A DNA stretch of 64,000 bases from Choanephora cucurbitarum (Eukaryota > Mucoromycota > Mucoromycetes > Mucorales > Choanephoraceae): positions 62,001 through 126,000 of the forward strand of contig JAIWNI010000009.1 of the NCBI GenBank assembly GCA_025331435.1, read 5' to 3'. The position numbers and the translations under genes were made by a program. Numbering within the stretch: the stretch's first letter is position 1; each line of letters begins with the position of its first letter. A model generated the notes under the pieces. It had not been told where the DNA came from and ran no database searches. It saw only the letters and a list, made by a program, of their open reading frames with translations. Shown here piece by piece: positions 23,191 through 33,359 of the stretch.

Positions 23191-24362
23191 TTAGACCTTG
23201 AAACCACGAGAAGAACGCTTACCACGAGCCTTTTCGAACTTACGACCCTTAGAGCGAACGAAAGGCTTCTTGTTCTTGTGGGGACCGAAACCGAAGTGCT
23301 TGACGGATTCACGGCTGTTCTTGGCACCACGGATCAAGATGGTGTTGGCACCAGTGGGGGCACGGAGAGCCAATTGATCCAAGGTCAAAACTTCACCACC
23401 GGCCTTCAAGATACGGGCCTTGGCAGTCTTGGAGAAGTTGAGAGCAGCAACAGAGATCTTGGGGAGATCGAGGAGACGAGAGTCATCGGTGACACGACCA
23501 ACAACAACAACAGTCTTACCTTCCTTGTTGTTCTTAACAATACGGGAGACAGTGACGGGAGGACGGTTGACACGAGACATAAAGAGACGCTTCAAGACAA
23601 CCTTGTTGAAGTTGGCATCAGTACGACGAGCAAGGAAACGGTAGAGCTAAAACAAACAGGCTATAAGTATATTTTCTATCATTTCGGTACTTCTTTCTTA
23701 ATTCTTACCTTGACCAACAAAGCCAAGTAAACGTTGTCAGACTTGGGAGCAGAACGGTTGGAGTTCTTGACGTGGTGGTTCTTGAGGTCGATACCCTATT
23801 AGAAATGCATAATTGTTTAATACACAATAAGCCATCTTTTTTTTTCTCAAGTCAAGCAAGCATAAATGTGATAGGAAGGGCTCTTTCTCGCTTTTTCTGT
23901 CTTGATTTTCTTTGTCTATGGGCGAATTGACTGATGGTGTTGTTCATAGTCCAAATTGATATACACGCTGCTTCAATTCTTTTTTTTTTGTTTCTTCTCG
24001 GCTTTCTTTAATACTGTAATGCTAGTGGTCTATCGATGTAGTTGACATGTAGGCTAGTTTAGATTCAATGTAACTTCTTTTTTGGTTTCTCTGAGAAGCC
24101 TCATGCTGTGCAATGCGCTTGCTAAGTCAACGCGTTGTACTCCAGCTGCAGTATAGTGGTGGTCGATGTTGATGATGACACTGGCTTCAATTTGTTGAAC
24201 ATCATAAACTGTGTATGAAATGGCTGATATTCTTTTTGATGATGGTGTCCATACTTTATTATCATCCATCCAGAAAAAGAAAGAGAGCCCCATCCATCCA
24301 TGTATTCTACTCTATGCTTGTTGGAGATGCTTAGTGTGAGGGGAGGATTCTAGTATTACCAT
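23191..24362 (-). CDS. RPL18: 60S ribosomal protein eL18
   Basis: Large-subunit ribosomal protein. The main exon (23646 to 23191) and the exon before it (about 23796-23707) give [20 protein letters not shown] followed by [16 protein letters not shown]. Later segments include [20 protein letters not shown] and the C-terminal [20 protein letters not shown]. This is a full eL18 of about 182 residues. Gly-2 follows an intron, so exon 1 should be the ATG alone. The only ATG followed by GT upstream is at 24362-24360 (ATG|GTAATA), giving a 560-nt intron, which fits the habit of ribosomal genes but is not proven. Codon choice is strongly biased compared with neighbours, as expected for high expression. 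Confidence 0.93.
24054..24293 (-). other. Protein-like reading frame inside the presumed eL18 intron
   Basis: Seventy-nine codons with normal composition (for example [20 protein letters not shown]). It lies on the same strand as RPL18 within its first intron, has no recognisable domain, and ends at a stop. It could be a relic of an inserted gene fragment, or chance. Confidence 0.2.
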
Positions 24363-25840
24363 TTTAGACTACAAAGAAAAGAGGGTGAGCTATGATTTGC
24401 ACTTTGGCTTCTGATATCCAATTTTCTCCTCCCCACCTACACACCTCCCTCCCCTTCCTCCCCCTCTCTCTCTGCTTCCTTTTTTTTTTTGGCCATTTGG
24501 TGTGCAAGGCAATCGATCCTCAGCATTTTTCATTTTTGTGTTCCGACAAAGACTAAAAGAGAAATCCGGCTCGGAAATGTTACTTTTCTCTGTAATAAAA
24601 AAGACAGGAATCTTATTTTTTTTTATCCGTTGAAAGAGAAAAATATATTATAGTCTATCAACTGCTTTTTTCCCACCTCATTTCCTCATACTTAAAAATT
24701 CAATCAAGCTTTGTTTGATAAAGCCCTTGCATCTCTTGCTTTATTGAGTGTTTGAGGAAAAGACATTCACACTGATGCTTAATGGGAGAAGTATATACTG
24801 CCTCAAACGCGATTCTATTCAGTATAAAACTGTACAGCTATGAGAGAACAGTGACAAGCCTATGCATCACTTCATTTTTGACAACCAGCTCTAAGTTAAC
24901 TGGTGAATGAAAAATAATTGTTGGACGAAACGCATAAGCTTGTGCTACCACTCACTATTCGCATTAAAGTTACTACCTATCTGACTTGAAATTGAGCTTC
25001 ATGAATCAACAAAAGACGAGATTTGATTCAGTCTAGAACTCATTTGCCTTCATCATATACACTATTGATGAAGATAAATGCAACAAGTAAGTCCTGAGTC
25101 TAAGAAAGTAATTTGGTCCCCATGACACAAATAAAATTAAAGCCAAAAAACCTTTTGTTCTTTTTGCATGTGAAAAAAGGTCATTCGGTAATGCTAACAA
25201 TGAGAGCTTATTTATTGTTATCAAACTTTGTTTTTAATGTAACAACAGGATTTGTGTTTGCTCCATTCTATTCTTTAAAGTAAAATGGCAAACTAATAGG
25301 AATCTGTACTTGTTTAACTTCTTAGGCCTCGATGATAGCAGAAATCGATTCATATCCTTGCCTATCTTCTCAAACACCAAAAAAAAAAAGAGATGCCCCG
25401 AATAGATGTAAACAAAGCAATCAGTAGACGGAAACCAATCAAAAAATATTAATAGATAAAAGCAATAGATCAAGTATCCAATAGTATGCTTGCTACGCAA
25501 TAGCATCATTTTCAGGCGAAAGACAAAAAGAAGGAAAACAAAAGAGCATGCAAAAAAAAAGGCGATGATAGCAAGAGAGATTCAAATACAAAGGTGTTGG
25601 TATGATGCTCATTCTCGCAATCCGCAAATGGACAAGGCCTCTAGATATTTATGTGGAAGTCTATACTTTCCTTCACATTGTCTAAAACGAAACGCTTATT
25701 CTTTTGTGCTTTCGGAATTGTTCTGTGTATTTTGTCCATGTAGAAAGAATCAACGCCATGTGTAACAGTCACTCAAGTACTTGAACTGTTCCCTTTTCAC
25801 TTTGCCTTTCTTCTTCCTCTTCCTTATCTCGTTACTCAAA
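24363..25840. other. Long intergenic region, no supported gene
   Basis: It starts with the eL18 promoter (C/T-rich block 24421-24490) and ends with the pyrimidine leader of the next gene (25790-25835). The reading frames between are short and biased. Nothing is recognised. Confidence 0.5.
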
Positions 25841-27815
25841 ATGTCTATTGATACAAGCTATTCAGAACCATTATGCTCAACCACTCCCGCAATTAGCGAA
25901 ATTGACGGCGATATTTATGCCAGCAAGTAGCAAGAGAAAAAAAAGACATACATATTAGCAAATCTGACAGACCTTTTATAGGAATACTGTCATTCATGAA
26001 TGACAGCTCTGACGAACAGAGAAGCCTGTGTGATTTTTTTGCTCAAAACAAGCATTTCTGTTTTGAGAAGACGGGCTCGGATGATTTGAAGAGCTTTTGG
26101 TCCTATGCTTTCAATGAAGTAGCTAGAGCCAATGAGATAACTGTAAGCATGCCCCCATGTACTTCACATGTATACATCTTAAACGTCTCTTTTGTTAGGT
26201 CAAAGACATTCAGCCAAACTGGTCTCAAGCCAAGAGCCAGTACATAAAGGTGAGAGGGCAGCTGTATACAAGTTTTTTTTTTCTCTCTATACTAACATTG
26301 GAGAATTTAGTTCCTCCGGGAAATCATGGCTGCTGCTGCCAAGTCACCCTCCTGCAGCAACCCTTTGGTGACTTTTACATCTTCTACTTCTTCTACCACG
26401 GCTTCCTGTTTTCTCCCTCTGACTCCATCTTGCCGACAAGATATCATGGACAAGTTCAGTGCTATGAATCAGGAAAAGAAATGGTGTATTGCTGAAGACG
26501 TTTACCTCGAAGACATTGTCTTCAAAATAGGTCAAGCAAAGCAAAGAGAAGAGTAAGTATGGCTTTTTTTTTTATCTATCTCCACAACTTTATAGAGCAA
26601 TTTCTTAACAGAGAGCTTTAGCATTTGTCACTCTTTCATTGTTGATATGAATGACCTGTGCTACAAGACGCACTTGTCAATCTCTCAAATCAAGAGCGTA
26701 GCAGCTCATGGCCTGTCTCCTTTGCCTTCTGTAAGTGATGCATTGAAGAAAGCAATGGATGATTTAAAAAATCAGGTAAGTTTGTATATCTCTTGGTTAG
26801 ATCCAAAGTTATGACCCTTTATTTACTTGTTATTATAAGCCAACTGAAGATGTTCTTGGTTTTGCTTTGGACCAGTTGAAGGTCAACAAGAACAATGAAG
26901 AAGTATACACTTTCTTTTTGAGCTTTATAAACATGTACCAAGTCAAGCAAAGTGGATTTTTCAGCAGATCTGATCTGAGCGAGACTGACATCATGGTGAA
27001 TGTTTGGAAGAATGTTGTAGACATTCAGTTCATGAAATCGAGCAAGTTTACATGCTACAGGTATATTTGTATTCCGTAAAAGGAAAAGGAAACACACTCA
27101 TGTTATTGTTCTGTCTAGAGGAGAGAACACATCTCTCAACTCAGCAACAAGAAAGCAGACCGAACAACGCAAGAAGATGGGAAGAAGGTCAGACTTGTTG
27201 GTGAGAAAAGGTGATGCCGAGTTCTTGTATGGCGAAGCAAGTCTGAACTCTTCGGACATGGACAAGAAGAATTTGTATGATTCAAATATCAAGACCAAGA
27301 AGGCATTGAAAGACATGTTGCATTGCCTCTGCCAGAAAGTTGAGCCCGATACCATACCCAGATTAAGAACCGTAGGGCTTCAATTTAGCAGTAAGTTCCA
27401 TTTGTTGTTGTTGTTGTTGTTGCTAAAGTACTATGTTAACCTTTTTTTTTCACCAGGATTTAATCTGGAGGCATACTATATGGATATGCCTAAGGGTTAC
27501 TGTGCTCGTGTCACCAAGACGCCCACAATCTGTTTCGATGAAGATGAGTTTGTTGACACTTTTGTCAAATGGTTCTTGCTGGTGAAGAAAGCTTTGGTAT
27601 GTCGCTTTGCTCATGGAAATACATACATATACTGACGCCTTATTTTATAGTTGGTCTGTGAAGAAACAGCCACATTGATTGCAGAAAACAAGAAGAGAAA
27701 TGATGACAATGACTTTGTGATTCCCTTCGAAAACGATGAAATGGAATACCCTCTGTGTTTGCCCTCCCCTCCTCATCCTTCATCCGACCAAAGCAAGAAG
27801 AGACGCTTGAGTTGA
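25841..27815 (+). CDS. Lineage-specific protein, possible PD-(D/E)XK-like segment
   Basis: Not recognised as a named protein. About nine exons splice into one frame of roughly 480 residues. ATG 25841 follows a strong T/C leader. Exon 1 joins exon 2 across a very short intron (about 25929-25960) that keeps frame. The body has helical Ser/Lys-rich parts (WCIAEDVYLEDIVFKIGQAK) and a segment GRRSDLLVRKGDAEFLYGEA with spaced Asp and Glu residues. These recall the D...E-x-K core of PD-(D/E)XK nuclease folds, but the Lys is replaced (GEAS). A basic tail SKKRRLS may be a nuclear signal. Such genes are often expanded families in Mucorales; that and the fold are inference. Confidence 0.6.
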
Positions 27816-28946
27816 TTTTGTTCTTTTTGTAAATATATTTATTGTCTTTGCCTGCTTGTTTTAATCATATTATGATGTTTGCTACACGCACTAGCATAAG
27901 CAAAAATTGAGTTAGATTATTAGAATATCTTCAATGCTTTACGTTGATTATGATTGGTCTTCATTTACCTCGTCAAAGAGACTATCAGTTGACTAATGCT
28001 TGCTCAACTCTCTACTAGATTATATTTACACTCACAACCATAAGTGTTTAATCTTAGTTAAAAGAAAATCAAAACTAATCAGGATGAAGCATTTGGAGGT
28101 GAGTGCTTATGAAAAGGCACAAACACTCAACTTGTTGAACCGAGTAAAAGAATCTGTGTGGCTTTTTCACATTGGGAATAGAGCGACTGTACTTTCAGTA
28201 CTGTACCAATCACAGCTTACCTCTCTCTCTCTCTCTTCAAAACCGTACAAATTCTCTAAGTTGGCGTTGAGCTTCCGTAAAACATACATTCCTTTCTCGC
28301 TATCGCACTTCAGTATGCATGAATCCTGTATGTTGGACAACACATAAATCCTACTTTATATGGGCATGTTCAGTTTATATTTCTATCCTATCCTGGAACT
28401 AAATATAGCTCCCACCTTAGCATACATCTTGTTCAACTCTATTGACTCGACAAGCGAATAAAGACATTGATCGATGTCTTGATCCTCTTTCAGTATCACT
28501 CTACTGTTAAATGTAAAAGCGGGAAGATTAGGCAGTACTTCTGTTTCGGGTGTTGCAACTGTATATGTTTTTGCTTGTTTTAACAGACCGCTTTTTTGCC
28601 ACAAAGTGAGGTGTATCAAATCACGCGTATATAGATTTCTGTTTTTCTATCAAGCCAGTATTTTAGTTGTACCAATTGCCCCCTTTCAACTGAGTAAAAC
28701 GCTTTGCATTTAGAGTAACATCATCTATAAAATTAATTTTTTTCTGTTGTAAAGACAGATTAGCCACTAAAAGTGTTGTCCAGGAATGGCCACGAGGAGG
28801 CTCTGTCAATCATTCCCAAAAGGTTAGGGTCAAAGGAAAGGGAGTAAGAAGAGAGAGGTGAGAAGCTCAAAAAGGTCTACAATATCAAAGAGCTTGTTAC
28901 TCTTGAGAAAAAAATGAGGAAAAGGGGACATGTTTCCATGCTGAAT
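27816..28946. other. Intergenic, no supported gene
   Basis: Frames at 28000-28347 (plus) and 28383-28619 (minus) are open. The latter has protein-like composition (VLPNLPAFTFNSRVILKEDQ), but neither has domain or splice support. A purine-rich stretch (28830-28930) precedes the RNA-like repeat pair. Confidence 0.4.
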
Positions 28947-29075
28947 GGCGAAGCCTTCATGTATCCCTGTTAAGAGGGGAGATTCGCCACGTCTTGCCTC
29001 CTTGTATCACCCCGTCACCTGAAGTCAGGATCCGAAGCACGGAGCAGTGTTGCTACAGAAATACATGAAGGATGG
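28947..29075 (+). ncRNA. Candidate structured RNA, copy 1
   Basis: First of two adjacent about 129-bp units. Arms CCTTCATGTAT (28954-28964) and ATACATGAAGG (29061-29071) form a perfect 11-bp closing stem around a 90-nt core (28969-29058). Inside the core are nested pairings CAC/GTG (29008-29010 with 29047-29049), CCGT/ACGG (29012-29015 with 29039-29042) and hairpin CCTG-AAGT-CAGG (29018-29029). GGCGAA (28947-28952) can also pair with TTCGCC (28983-28988), crossing the closing stem as a pseudoknot or forming an alternative fold. It is not 5S rRNA, tRNA, hammerhead, TPP riboswitch or SRP RNA by consensus comparison. Strand is assumed from a T-run after copy 2. Confidence 0.55.
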
Positions 29076-29205
29076 GGCGAAGCCTTGATTCATGGCGGTT
29101 AAGAGGGGAGATTCGCCACGTCTTGCCTCTTTGTATCACTCCGTCACCTGAAGTCAGGATCCGAAGCACGGGGCAGTGTCGCTACAGCCATTAACAAGGG
29201 ATGAG
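29076..29205 (+). ncRNA. Candidate structured RNA, copy 2
   Basis: Second unit, whose 90-nt core (29098-29187) differs from copy 1 at only four transitions. Its outer arms have a different sequence yet still pair: CCTTG (29083-29087) with CAAGG (29195-29199) and ATGGC (29092-29096) with GCCAT (29187-29191), with TT/AA pairs between. Two core changes fall at opposite positions of the inner helix (C/A in copy 1, T/G in copy 2), next to CCGT/ACGG. The internal features GGCGAA/TTCGCC and CCTG-AAGT-CAGG are retained. Base-paired but divergent arms argue for selection on structure. No protein-coding frame is conserved between the units. Confidence 0.55.
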
Positions 29206-29215
29206 TTTTTGTAAG

Positions 29216-29220
29216 GAGAG
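29216..29220 (+). terminator. T5 run, possible Pol III terminator
   Basis: Five Ts follow copy 2 of the RNA-like unit by about 10 bp. This is the minimal RNA polymerase III stop and the reason for preferring the plus strand. No convincing A or B box was found, so polymerase is undecided. Confidence 0.3.
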
Positions 29221-29308
29221 ATGGAGAAGGTAAAGTGAATGGAGAGAATGGATACAAAACAGTTGTTAGGGCGTTTAAAAATGTGGGCAGAAAATCAGTG
29301 ACCCGTTT

Positions 29309-29521
29309 TTAAAGCCAATCAGAATCATTATATTCACTTAGATTAGTCAAGTTTCGAAGATTGAATTCCTCTCCTTCTTCAATAACGTAGTCCATGGCCT
29401 CTGCACCGTCTTCCATAGTTATTCCACCCTGACCGTCCCCAATAAAGAATTTATGCGTGTTGCTCATTTGAAAAATATTTAAAGTAAAAGAGACGTCTTT
29501 TAGAATGTGGAAGTCTGCCAT
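29309..29521 (-). other. Small acidic reading frame, 70 codons
   Basis: Starts at ATG 29521 and ends in an acidic stretch (DYVIEEGEEFNLRNLTNLSE). Composition is protein-like but no domain is recognised. Its upstream side is the degenerate repeat block, and its 3' side lies between the RNA-like units and the Ser/Arg-rich gene. It may be a small gene, an exon or a relic. Confidence 0.3.
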
Positions 29522-29660
29522 TTGGTTTTTGACAATACGCTATTTGGAAATTCGGTATACGCTCATTGACATTTTGAAAACCGCTGATTGGATATTTTTT
29601 TTAAGCTTATTGATTTTTTATTTTACACCAATTGAATTTTTGAAATCCGCCGTTTGGGAC
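29522..29660. repeat. Degenerate 20-27 bp repeats with CCAAT-like cores
   Basis: About five irregular repeats, related on the minus strand to TTTTCAAAATNTCCAATNAGCG, lie end to end upstream of the small frame at 29521. The shared features are an A/T block, a CCAAT/CAAAT core and AGCG. One stray CCAATCAG also occurs near 29313. Confidence 0.5.
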
Positions 29661-29704
29661 CGTAAGCACTGTAAAAGGTGGAGGAAACAAAAGAAGAGAA
29701 ATGG

Positions 29705-32700
29705 TTACACCAGGTCGTCAGTGTATGATATAGGTGAGTATTCTAAGTTTTTCTTTATCACGTATTCATTCAGAATACATTTGGAGACAATGGCAGCATG
29801 GTGCAAAGGGCTGTAGGGTGTGAAGGGAAACATAGGCCCCACAGATCCATCGGCCTCTCCGCCAAGTGTTATGCCAGTTGATATGTTACCATCAATGCAG
29901 ACATTCTTGAATGTCTGAGGAAAATAAGAGGCCAACTTTCCGTAGGTCATGTATTCCTCAGAATCCAAATAATATCGACCTGCTTTTTCATGCTCTCGCA
30001 ACAAACCTTCTGTCATTTCGATGCAAGTTCGATCCGTATAGTTGTCATCATGATCATTGTTTAGATGCATTGTCAATAGCGGCCGTGTCGAACTTTCCAT
30101 ACGACTATAGATGTAATATCGAATAAGCGCTATCAATCGCAAACAGAGTGCTCGTAACTGCTTCAAATCATTCGCCTCTAGTTTTTTCAGTAGGCTGTCT
30201 GTAAAAGGGAATAGACTTTTCCACGTTGCTGAGGCTTGTCTGAATGGGATTTGAGTGTTCACTTTGTCAGTAAAATAGAAGGTGATCATATAATCACATA
30301 ATGCATGGAAGTGATCAATAATGGCAAAGATAGCAGTCGTCTGTGTGTCGCCTCGTCGTTTATGCGCATGCGCCAATTGTTTAAATCTGTAGAGCATGAA
30401 TCAATAAAGCTTCTGTCGTTCTCGAGCACAATAACTTACACAAATATAAATACTCTACGCTGCTCAGTAGCATCATCATTGGATATCAAAGTGGAAACAG
30501 GTTTTTCAGGTACAACATGAGTAGATGAGGATGAAGATGATAAAGGTGTGGCAGTAGTCGCTGGAATAGGTGTGGTAGCAGACTTGGGCGTGCTTGCGAC
30601 AGCTGAGTTAGAAGTAGTTGTAACTCGCTTACCATTCTTTGTGCTTGAAGACGGTAGCGATGCTTGATTATTAGTGGTATATTTTTGACTACTTCTGTCA
30701 TTAGTGGACGATGATCCTTTCTCTTCCTCTAGAGAAGATCCAGCCTTCACACTTTCAGTCGCCTGTCGTTTTGCTGGTGGCTCACCCTCATGCTTGGATG
30801 TCTGTTTACTGCTACCATTGCCCATATGACTACTACTATTGGTGCTTTCAAAATCAGCAGTGCTTCGTCGTTTACCTTCTTTCTCTGATGTACGCAGTAT
30901 AGGTGACGAAAGTCGGCGACGATCCACACTTGTCGGTCTCCGTCTGTCGCTGGGAGAGTGATTGTTCTTACTTTTACTTTCTGACCGGTGAACACGATTG
31001 ACAGGCGAACGTGATCGAGAGCGAGAGCGAGAACGGGAACGAGAACGTGAGCGATGATGTGATGTACGATGACTTCTTTCTCCTCTTCGATTATTTGTAC
31101 TATCGTCGTGATATCGATCTCGTTTGGAAGAGGCTTTCTCATCATCGCGCCTAATACTGTTCCTATGCTTGCGCGAATAATCTGAGCGTTCGTGGTCATC
31201 ATCTTGGTTGTCGGTATATCCACGATATCGACTGTTAGAAGCAGTGGAACTCGTTACAGCTGGAGTGGTCGCAGGATTGGTAGCAGTGGTGACAGCTGCT
31301 GGCGTTGCGGTAGTAGTGGTGGTAGTGGTGGTAGAAGTATTAGCATTAATATTAGGAACGGGAGCAGCAGCAGTAGATGCTTCGTTTGTTGTCACTGCAT
31401 TTAGGGGTGCAATTGTTTGTATAGGCGAAGGCGATGGGCTAATTGTTTCACCTTCTTCCAGTTCCATCTCTGGACTTTTGTTATAATGATTGGTATGATT
31501 GTTACTAGTACTGCTGTTCCGTTTGGGAATCTTGATCGATTTCAAGAAGGCTGCAGACACAGAACTAGGATATGCTTGCTTTTCTACAGAAGAGGAAGGA
31601 GTGGGTGATGGTAAAGATGACTTGCTTACGACTGACTCAGATTCTTTGGATTTTTGAGTAGACGAAGGTTTTGGACGTTTCGTTTGATCGCTCAGCGATT
31701 TCTTAGAAGGTGTAGCTGTAGTAGTGATGGGTGCATTGGCTACCGATGCCTTATCATCCATACTGGATCTAGACTGAGGTTTGGTTTGATTAGCGTTGGA
31801 TTTGGGTGGCGTTGAAGTAACAGGAGATTCATCTATGAAGAAAAGAAAAGGCCATACCAAAACAGGATGTATATATATATATCTATGTTAATACGCATAA
31901 ATGGATTTGATTCAGGAAAACTGTCTTACTTTTTGCGAGAGGTGGTTCCACTGCACTGGTGCGAGATTTCTTATTTACATGTTGAGTGACTTTGGTTTCG
32001 CGAGGTTGGTCTGTTGAAGTTATGCTGGTGCGCTGAGAAGTAGTCTTAGCAGTCTTTGTCCTTGATCTTTCCGAAACAACATTTGCTATGTTATGTTCTT
32101 TAGCCACACGAAGCAAGTCGGCAGATACTTGATTGAAATGAAAAAACAGAATTGGTCTCTGAATAGGTTGGGTAACGCGCGGAACTCTAGGTATATATAT
32201 ACATGTAAATAAATAAATCTATTTGTTGATATAGAAACACACGCATACTCTTGCAAGGCCTTCAGGCTTCTGCATTCAACTTCATCCACCTCTCCCAATA
32301 GGTATTTACGAGCTTCAATAAGATCCTAAGCACATTTGAGCACATAGATACATTGAAACAAACTTTCTTTATCTGCCGTTGCTCAAAACTTACTGGTATA
32401 TTTTCTGTGTATTTTACTTTTTCTGTAGGCATTGATTTTGAGGAGACACGGGGACGTGCGCTTGATGCAGCAGTGCCTTGTATCACATTGAGGGGTTGTT
32501 GCTTCTTGACAGTGGCTGCTTTTTCAGGACTAATAACAGATTTGCTCTTGTTTACTGAAGAAATAGAACTTGTCTTATCATTAGGCTTGGTGGCATATAT
32601 TTTGGGTGTTTTGGTGTTGCTTGATGGCTTTCGTTTGGTTGTATCAGTCAGATTTTGCAAGACGCCTTTGATCTTATCTGGTATGGGTTCCATCAAGCGT

Positions 32701-33359
32701 TTGTTTTTATCTTGAGTACGCGTTGAGTTGCTTCCGATCGCATTGGATGCATTAGGTGTGGAAGAAAGGGCCCGCGGTACAGAATGGGCGGCCGCAGGAG
32801 GTTGCTTAGCTGATGTTGTCGATGTTGCTCTACCGTTGTTGGAAGATAATGGTATTTGTGGAGGCGTTGCTTTATGCGAATTGGTAGCATTGGCAACACC
32901 ACTGGCAGCAATAGGTGTATTTGATTTGCTGTAGTCATTCATAATGTCCTCTACAGGTCTCAATTTGACGCCCGTGCTTTGGGGATAGACTGGCTCAGGC
33001 TGTCTTACTTTCTTATTAGAAACGGGGACTGTCCAGCATCGGTCTTGTACGCGGTGCTGTTTAGTTAGTTCCTTGACGGGCAAATCAATACTCATGTCCT
33101 GAAGAATAGGCCAAACCTCTTTTGGCTCGGCTCTGAATTCGTCTTCGTCTTCTGCCACCAAGTTTGCAAATTCCCCAGGTCGCAACCAGGTACTCTTGTC
33201 TCGAAATCGTTTATAGGTGATGACATTGGTTGCTCGAAATCCCTTCATACAGCGACTGATTTCGTTTTTTAGGACAACATCAAAGCTTGCGCTATGAGTA
33301 CTTTCTCTTTTCACAGAAGGCTTGTGTTCTCTCGAATATCGTTCTTCTTTTGTTGTCAT
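29705..33359 (-). CDS. Large Ser/Arg-rich nuclear protein, unrecognised family
   Basis: Six or so exons give roughly 1,100 residues. The conserved-looking N-terminus (about 33359-33000: FDVVLKNEISRCMKGFRATN, then WTVPVSNKKVRQPEPVYP) is followed by long Ser/Thr/Pro/Asn-rich disorder, a Thr run and an RS-dipeptide block (31010-31050). The C-terminal folded, helical domain (30390-29705) is FKQLAHAHKRRGD, then AIIDHFHALCDYMITFYF and a Leu-rich stretch. The N-terminal and C-terminal domains enclosing a disordered RS region suggest a transcription or RNA-processing scaffold. The C-terminal helix array is faintly reminiscent of AF4/FMR2 C-terminal homology domains, but I would not assert it. Splices at 32392-32341, about 32253-32150, 31932-31832 and about 30438-30390 keep frame. 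Confidence 0.8.

Noticed and set aside
23149..23730. Long plus-strand frame opposite RPL18
   Set aside because: It is the antisense shadow of a codon-biased ribosomal gene.
24421..24490. C/T-rich block as a coding or structural feature
   Set aside because: It is a promoter-type pyrimidine tract near the eL18 start, with no frame or repeat structure.
28947..29205. 5S rRNA, SRP, hammerhead, twister or TPP riboswitch as identity of the tandem unit
   Set aside because: None of the required conserved strings (for example hammerhead CTGATGA or the TPP CTGAGA and ACCTGA boxes in order) is present; kept as unknown structured RNA.
30711..31486. Several long frames opposite the Ser/Arg-rich gene
   Set aside because: They are antisense or frame shadows of a low-complexity coding region, with the SR-gene frame supported by splices at both ends.
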